From contig OX031057.1 of NCBI GenBank assembly GCA_943736015.1, positions 56,874,001 to 56,938,000 of the forward strand: DNA of 64,000 nt, read 5' to 3'. The number at the start of each line of letters is the position of its first letter. Positions within the stretch are counted from its first letter, which is position 1. Source of the DNA: Tridacna crocea (taxonomy: Eukaryota; Mollusca; Bivalvia; Cardiida; Cardiidae). This document shows positions 24,501 to 33,800 of the stretch, in pieces. The notes under the pieces were generated by a model. That model saw only the letters and a program-made list of their open reading frames with translations. It did not search any database and was not told the DNA's origin. The position numbers and the translations under genes are program-made.

Positions 24501-27500
24501 ATTGAATGACCATTTTTGATTAAAAAATTAAAAGTAACTTATGCACGGTGGACCTAAATTTTTCAATCTGAAAAATCTTACAAAAAGTAACTCCCCTCTA
24601 AATGTGGATCTGGGGTCCTGAATGGCTTACTAGTAAAGTGTAGGACTTGTACACTGATGGCCACTATATTTTCTGTGGAGATGCCCTTACGCAAGACACT
24701 AAAAAGTCCAGCCTAGTATTGCTGAAACGCAGACATATATAAAAAGCTAGTGTAGCAAAGAAAGGAATTAGTATCGTCGCTCATCACCTTAACCCTTTAC
24801 CCCATAAGGCATTTCTATGGTGTCTCTAATTGACCCTAAATATCAGCAAGGATGAAGCCGTTTCTTATGCGTATAGAACACCTTTTGATAGCTTGGAAAA
24901 CATTGTGACAAAAGGTGAAATTGCTCGTCACGAGCATTTTCACCTTTTGCCACAATGTTTTCCTAAGGCTCCTACAAGCAATGCGTAGAAATGAGTATCT
25001 ATGGAGTAAAAGGTTAAAGAACATATTTCAGATATAATTTGCTATTTGATATCTGCAAATCCCTGCTCTTGGTACAGCTGAAGCAGCCAGAATTGACCAA
25101 GATCACACTCAATGTGACAAGTTGCCATGCAAAGTATTTATAGGAATAACAGGAGACCATATCGCTCGATCCATATGATCAAAATACAAATTTTACGTAA
25201 ATTTTATTAAACTAAATAAGTGATTTATAAAATTCACTTATTTAGTTTAATAAAATTAACTATTTGGTCCGAATGACCATTCTTCAATGAGTTTTACTTG
25301 ATGGCCGAGCCGTAATGGCTCATTCGGTAGCCTACAGGACTTGAGAACGGGGGGGGGGGGGGTGGTCGTAGGTTCGATCCCCGGCCCAGGCGATTTCTTT
25401 CCGAGGATTGATGATAATCATTGCGACAGGATTCATTCCTCTTCCACCATTGGTTGTTGCTTTGATGATGGTTATGTAGGAAAGCAGCTAACAAAAAAGT
25501 GGGCTATTCTGGTACCGGACCGTTTTGGAACTGGGCCGTTTCGATCCCAATCTGTTTGTCCCTACGCCAGCCAGACAAAACTGAAAGTGAAGGCACATGA
25601 TGTATTTGTGTACAACCGAAATGATCACAGTATAGCAATTCCGCTAAAATGGGGGAACTTAAGACTTTCTGTATTAACTTGAATCTTACTTTAATTTTCA
25701 AAAACAAATTGTAATGTTCCAGGGACATGATCGACCGTGACCTTCCTTCCGTGGTCAGTTACCGCAGTAACCACGTGACATTCATGGACGGTCGACCCTC
25801 CTGGCACGGTACATCGCTAGATAATTCTTCAACAGAGGCATTTATTGCAGGTACAGTTCCTCCAATATGAATTATGGGGGGGTTAAGATTTTTTTTTTTA
25901 TAATCCATTCGATAGATAAAGCTAGCAGTGGCTAGCAAGCAGTAAGGAAATGCTATATTTAACCCTTTACCAAACAATCCCTGGTTTTTACGACCCTGAG
26001 ATAGAAGCCTTTTGAAAACATTGTGGGGAAAGGAGAAAATGCTGGTAACCAGCATTTTCTCCTTTTCCAACAATGTTTTCTACCCTGCTGGAAACAAATT
26101 GCAATTTTTGAGTCATGTTTATTTTGTAGTCTGCAGGTGCTTTCAATTTGGACCAGTCTAAAATTCCGTTGTTTGGTAAAGGGTTAAGGTAGTAGATCCA
26201 TAACACTTCTAGTGCAGCATGGAATGAAATTTCTTGATAGTTGATAAATACGGATTTAGAAAGATATAATGCTTTTGCACATTTTTAAACGACCAGAAAT
26301 TTCTTTGATGTCTATCTTGAAATTATCTGTGGATACTTTTTTTGATTTTCAGAAAAGAGGCGTAACTATTGTCTTCCTTTGTAATGAGAATATAGTGGTT
26401 TTAGATTTATAAATGATAATTCATAGAAGGAAAAAAAAGAGGAAAAAGTGGCTCTGTTAAAGTAGTACAACAATACTCACTTTTGATAATAGCTTATTTT
26501 GTAGGACAATATTGTAGTGGAAATATATGTAGCTGTTTTCTATTACGGATCCACTAGGTCAAGATCAACTGCAATCAGTCATAGGTTATTTACTGTCATT
26601 GTTATTATTAAAGTTGTCATCAAAACGATGATTATAAGTATGATTATTATTGATAGAATTATTGTCATGATTTTTTCGTTACTATTTTCAGAAAATTTTG
26701 AAGATTCAACACAACTGATAATAAAAAGTATGGAAGAAAAAGGACTTATACTCAAAAAACGTGACTTAAACATCGACGCACTTATTGGTAGAGGTAAAAT
26801 AGCCTCTTTTATAGCTAGGGGAAAGCCTCACAATTTTATTTCCAATCAATGCAGGTCAAGATCAGAAAGAACATATCAGTCTCCTTCACAATCTTTAACC
26901 TTCTTCTATATTAATTTTTATTTTTATTTTTTTCAATAACTCTCAATGCTTTAAGCGGTGCTCTGGCAAAAGGGGGGCCTTTTGCACCATGTGTATCAAG
27001 CAAGTGAACATATACATGTAATCAATGACCGATAAACTTCATTTTGTCTCACAACCCACTGAACCCGAAATTTAAAGGTCAATTTACATGATGTTTAGAT
27101 TTTGCAAATTCCGATTGTTTAAGTTGAATGCGTTCCACGACAATCTACTAACGAATCTGATGGTTTATTTATCAGTGACGACAAAAGCTTCATTTGCCTT
27201 TTTGCAACAATTACTCAGAGAGAGAAAAAAATCGAGCATACAAAAGCACTTTTCCTTTCTTGTGTTAAGACTTTGCATATATTATCAAAATTACCATAAA
27301 TATGATTGGCAGACCAGTAGTTTTTCAAATAAGATACTATTACTTATAACAGCTTTTGTTCACTCTTAACAAAACAACATTTTAGACGTGTCAAAATTGA
27401 AAGCATTTGTTGAAGACAAATTCAGATTGGCTCGATTATATCATTTGTATTTTTCATAACTGAAAGAGAACATTTGAAAAAGAAAAATCTGGAAAAAGTG

Positions 27501-27853
27501 ATCACAGGGATTTTCCTTTTTATTCTTAATTTTTTTAAATGCCTTTAATTCTTCTAAATTTTTAAATTTCGAGATGGTGTAGTAAAGGGTTAAAGAGAAT
27601 GCAGTTTTTTGTTGTTGCTGTTGCTGTGTACTTGTTTACTGCAGCTAACTGCTTATTGCAATGCAGTAATATCATATTCTGATTTGCTGAGGCTATGCTG
27701 ATAAAGAGATATGTTTCATTCTTTTTAGGAAACTTTGGTGCAGTGTACAAAGGCACGCTGTTTTCAGACGAAGAACAAACAGAAATCGCAGTCAAAACTC
27801 TAAAAAGTGTGTATTGCTCTACATTTGCCCGTCTATCTATAAATCTGTATTAT

Positions 27854-27884
<31 letters not shown>

Positions 27885-30800
27885 ATTAATTCTATATAAA
27901 ATTCAGTTTTAAGCATTTACTCCATAGATACTCATTTCTACGCATTGCTTGTAGGAGCCTTTGGAAAACATTTAGGCAAAAGGTGAAATTGCTCGTCACG
28001 AGCAATTTCACCTTTTGCCACAATGTTTTCTACACTATCAAAAGGTGTCATATACACATAAGAAACTGCTTCATCTTGCTGTTATTCAGGGTCAATTAAA
28101 GATACGATAGAAATGTCTTATGGGGTAAAGGGTAAATGCTGTCAGAAAGTAGACAGGTATATAAATAAAAATATGAAAAACAGTTGGTAAATAAATAAAT
28201 AAGTGCACAAACCACAAAAGATACTGTCCAAGATGAGTATAAAACGTAAAGAACTTTTTTTCACTCAATAAACGAAATATATCAAATTGCTTTAAATCGG
28301 TTACATTTTGATTTCAGGATTATTATTAACTACATTATAATTAAATATAAAAAAAATCCAATCCAGAATTAAATTGCGTTATATAGATAAAAGATATCTG
28401 GAAATATCCTGTTCTGATGCCTGTCTCACATGTCACTTTTCACGGTACAGTGCCATCATTCATCTTTAATTTTATTGCGAATAAAAGCGCATAGATACTA
28501 TATATAAAATAACGCCTAAATCTTTTAAAGAAAAAATATTATCTTAACAACTTATATAACAATGATTTATATTTCGTCTATAGCTGAAATATAGATACAG
28601 TAGATAATTTTTTCAAAGAAAATGTTAAGACAATAAAGTTGATTTTTATTCTGATGCCTGAGTGTGGGTAGAAGTATTTGAGGTAAATGATTATCATCTT
28701 CAATCTTATCAACCCTAGCCTGGCATTCAGGGCCTGCATTTAAGTCATTCTAATAAACATGGTACACAACTACAGCAAAGTCACAGAAATATGTCTTGTT
28801 ACTTGCCCTTCTTCTGAAATACAATTTTTAGAAAAACCTTGTGCACGCTCTAGAGGTCACATTTTCAGTCCGATATTCATGAAAGTTGGTCAGAATGTTT
28901 GCCTGGATGATATCCCGGACGAAAATTTGGAAAATGGGTCATGTCAGGTCAGAAACTAGGTCACTAGGTCAAATCTTAGAAAAAACCTTGTGTACGCTCT
29001 AGAGGCCACATTTTCAGTCCAAAATTAAATCTTGACAGTTGGTCAGAATATTTGCCTTGATGATATCTCAAATGACTTTGAAAATGGGTCATGTGATCTC
29101 AAAAACTAGGTCACTAGGTCAAATGTTAAGAAAAATTTGTACGCTCTAGAGGCCACGTTTTCAGTCCAAAATTCTTCTAAGTTTGTCAAAATGTTTACCT
29201 CGATGATATATCAGACGAGTTTGGGTCATGTCGAGTCAAAAACTAGGTCACCAGGTCAAATCATGTATTTGCTCTAGATGCCACATTTTCCGTCCAACAA
29301 TCTTGAAAATAGGTTAGAATGTTTGCATTGATAATAGCTTGGACGATTTGAAAATGGGTCATGTTGGATCAAAAACTGGGTTGATAGGTCAAATGTTATA
29401 AAAACCTTGTGTATGCTCTGAAGGACACATTTTCAGTCTGATACTCCTAAAACGTTTTCATAATATTGGTCCTGGTGATACTTTGAATGAGTTTGAAAAT
29501 GGGTCATGTGGAGTCAAAAACTAAGTCAATGGGTCAAATATTAGAAAAACCTTGTTAACACTCTAGAGGCACATTTTATGCCTGATACTCTTCAAACTTG
29601 GTCAGAATGTTTGTTTTGGTGATGTCTCAAGAGAGTTTGATAATGGATAATTGTCAGGTCCAAAACTTGTTCAAATCGTAGAAAAACCTTATGTACGCTG
29701 TTGAGGCCACATTTTCAGTCCAATACTCATAAAACTTGGTCAGAATGTTTGTCTTATTGATATCTCAAAAGTGTTTGATGATGGGTAATGTCTGATAAAT
29801 ACTAGGTCACTGGGAAACTGGATGATTCATGTTTGGTCAACAGACTTAGGTGAGTGATTTTATGGCCATCATGGCCCTCTTTTTTTAAAAAAATAGTTTA
29901 GTTTTGCCTTTTCTCTTAACATTTTCGAAAGCCTTAATATTGAGAAAAAATATAACAAATAGGTTTGTTTGATAAAATGTTAGCGGATACCATAGCAGTA
30001 GGAGTAACGTCTTCTTTCTCAAACAGGGGATAAGCCAGAGAACATGGATATCAACCAGTTTTTGAAAGAAGCGTTCGTAATGAAGGACTTTCAGCACCCA
30101 AATGTGATGACGTTGCTTGGGGTGTGCCTTGACGCAGGTGACATGCCCCTCGTTGTTTTACCGTACATGAAACACGGCGACCTACTTTCATACCTGCAGG
30201 AAGAAAAACACGTGAGTTATATTTTCGAAGTCTTAACAGCCGTTTTAATCATTCCTTCAATTGCATAGCGTCAGCCAGTGCAACTATTGAAAACCAGTAC
30301 TTTCCACGTCATTTTTTAAGCAGTGTATTGCTTCTCTACATGATAATCGTCAAAAATATATTAAGCAGTAGAAAAGTGATGAATCATGTGGCAATGAGAT
30401 AGAACCAGCGACTGCTAAATTTCAAGCACGCTATTATAGAAAGCAACCGGGCTTTGCATTCTTCATTATGGTTGTTAACACATTACCAAACGACAAAAAT
30501 CGAGTTGTTATAAATGAAAGTATTTGCCGACGGCAGTTTAAATGTGACTGGAATCATGAGATTTCCGAATGTAGGCGTTGATAATATTGTTGTAAAAAGG
30601 AGAAGATCCCGGTTATATTACAGACCAGAGTGCACGTTATGTGCAGTCTCCGTTCACAACATCAATAACAGTGGGAGCCTGGAAGGAATAACAAAAGGTA
30701 AAAAAAGCTTTCCTATCTTTTCAACTCTAATTTTCAGATACCAACAGTAAGAGATCTCGTGAGGTTTGGACTTGATATTGCCCTAGGTATGGAATATCTG

Positions 30801-33800
30801 GCGTCTTTAAAGTTCGTCCATCGCGATTTGGCGGCCAGAAACTGTATGTAAGTATCGGGGTATCTTGTTCACTTGGTTTAATTTGATACACAGTTTTCCT
30901 GCAAACTTAAAGAATCTGGCCAGTTACAAGAAATAAAAAAGTACAAATCAGGCGTCACAGTCAACATATGGCTATGTCGTCTTGCAATCTGTTTTTTCTG
31001 TCTATTTTCATTAAGGTATAATAATCCTGTAATACGTCCAGCGCAGCATGGAAAAAAATGATAATTGATAAATACGGATTTTCACAGATATACCACTTTT
31101 GCACATTTTGATCGAACAGAAATATCTTAGATGTCTATCTTGATATGATTTGTTGATACTTTTGTTAGTTTCCAGAAAAGGGGGGGGAATTATTACCTCT
31201 CTTTGTAATGAGAATATAGTGGTTTTAGGTTTATAAATTATAATCTAAGAAGGAAATAAAAAGGAAAAAGTGGCTCCGTTAATGCAGTACAGTAATACTC
31301 ATTTTAATTATAGCAAATTATGTGGGATATCTTATAGCGGAAATAGCTGTTTTCTATTGCAGGTCTAATACCTTAAATTTATATGATGAAATTGTCCTTA
31401 TTTGAATGCGGCCGTCTGATATCAAAGCGTGCTCTATATCATGTAACATTTTAACAAACCTTTCTAAATCTGGACAATCCTTTCGAAATTCTGGTGTGAT
31501 ATCTTTAGTCATAACCTTATGTAGCCCATTACAGGGAGGCCCATCGTGTTAAGCCCATTGATGTCTTGCCTGGGTAGAATCTACAACCCTTGGTCCTTGT
31601 TCACTGCCTACTTTAACCCTTTCCCAAACAATCCCTGGTTTTTATGTGTCAGGAATAGAAGCCTTCTGAAAACATTGTGGGAAAAGGAGAAAATGCTGGT
31701 AACCAGCATTTTCTCCTTTTCCCACAATGTTTTCTACCCTATCATATAGAAAAATCATGTTTTTGGCAACTATTAATTTGTCATCTGCAAAATGCTTTCA
31801 ATTTGGTCTGGTCCAAAATTTGGCGTTTGGGAAAGGGTTAAAGAACATTCTTATTTTAATTTCTGCATTTGAGAGTAACACATTTCTAATTAAATAATCA
31901 AATTGTTACTTCTGAACCTAATATAAGACTGCAAATGCAAGTAAAAAATAGGGAAAGTAAGAAAACGCTATCTTCCACTTTGAGATAATTATATTGACCT
32001 AATATGTATGACTCACAAAATATTTGTAGTCTGCAACTGCCTTCAAATGGACAAGCCTGAAGATGTAGTGGCTGAAAATGCCCTAAAATGGGTAAGTCTA
32101 AAAATGTAGTGTCTACAACTACCCTTAAATGGATAAAGCTGAAAATGTTGTATCTGCAACTGCCCTCAGATGGATAAGCCTGAAAATGTGCCTACAACTG
32201 CTCTCAAATGGAATAGCTTAACTCTTTACCAAACGAAGAAATTTTAGACTGGTCCCGGACCAAATTGAAAGGATCTGCAGACGAAAAAATGAACGTAACT
32301 AAAAAATTAAATGAGTTTCCAGCAGGGTAGAGAACATTGTTGGAAAAGGAGAAAAATCTGGTTACCAGCATTTTCTCTTTTTTCCCACATTGTTTTAAAA
32401 GACTTGTGTCTCAGGGTCACTAAAACTAGGGATTGTTTAGTAAAGGGTTAAGAAAAATGCTCTCATTATCATTAATTCAATTTGCCTAAAAGACCTACCT
32501 AGATATTACAGATCAACATGTACATGATTAAATCTTCCTCTAGGCTTGACGCGAATCACAGGGTGAAGGTCGCCGATTTTGGCTTAACACGTGACATCTA
32601 CGAGTCCAGTTACTACAGCATAAGAAGTAAAGATGCAAAACTTCCGGTAAAATGGATGGCGGTTGAAAGTTTATCTGGTGGAGAATTTAGTGAAAAAACT
32701 GATGTGGTTAGTAAATTATCTATCACAACTTTGTTTTTATATATATAGAACAGCTAGGCACCAAAAGAAGGATATAAAATTTAGACCTTGGACTGCGTAT
32801 TTTCATGAAGTAACACCTTACCTTAAGAACCAGCTTTAAAGTAATAGACGATCAAACCTAACTATTCCCTGAACAGGTCAAGTTCAGACTAAACGGTTAA
32901 TGCAGTCTGATCTTAGATCTATATCGTCTACTTCCAAAATATGGCCAAAGATTATCTTAGTATACCCAGAGGCGGATAAAGAAGAATTAATTCCTAAATT
33001 ATGCCTCAGATGTGAGTTGACTCAGGTCTGTATTATTTCAGGTTTAGAAACCCACACAATCTTTTGATTAGCTAAACTATCTTGTTAAGCCAACCTGAAG
33101 TTTTTTACGTGAGAAAATAGAAAATTCTTCCGAATGGTGGGCTGATATTGGTCAAGGTGCTTTCTTGATCCTACTGTTGATAACTTTGCAGAAAATACTG
33201 TTGTTTTTTTTTTAATCTAGTGGTCCTTTGGTGTTACACTGTGGGAACTTATGACTAGGGGTATACGACCATACGCTGCCGTTGACAACTGGGACATGGA
33301 GGCTTATCTAAGGTCTGGGAGGCGGCTCCAACAGCCAATTTATTGCCCAGCTAACTTGTAAGTACATGTACATATAAATGGGCCGAGCCAGGCCGGTAAG
33401 ACACGTGGCTTCAGACAGGGTGAGGAGTTAGTTGCCTATTCGACGTTTCGGCTTATTTTGTTCGCGGATTGACGAAAGCAATGCTTTTGGTCTCACTGAT
33501 GATCATTGTTTCGAAGGTGGTCTTTCGGAAAAGCAGCCAGAGGTTTAAAAAAGCAGAATTAGCAGAAAAGAAGCTCCTGGAAGGCATTGATAGGTCAATT
33601 TGTTTTGTCTCAGCTATGAAGACTCAAAAGAGCCTAAATCTAAAGTGATGTTAGATTTGTGGTTATTAAACAGACACCTACCTATACCTTTTATTTCCTT
33701 AAAATTTCTTGACTGTATTGCAACTGAACCTTTTGTCATAAAGTTAGGTCTTTAATTCGATTGTTTGGGTATACAGTATGTACACGGTAATTGATCGAAC

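Noticed and set aside
25341-25682. 113-codon open frame
   Set aside because: Starts in a SINE and G run; the reading is by chance.
26517-26690. Upstream extension of kinase exon 12
   Set aside because: The frame is open, but TTTTCAG at 26685-26691 and phase agreement with exon 11 set the exon start at 26692; the extension overlaps a family D element.
28740-29830. CRISPR-like array
   Set aside because: Units are diverged and contiguous, without uniform spacers, in a eukaryotic intron.
33500-33530. Hammerhead ribozyme core (CTGATGA)
   Set aside because: The matching GAAAC element and stems are absent; the word belongs to a worn SINE.
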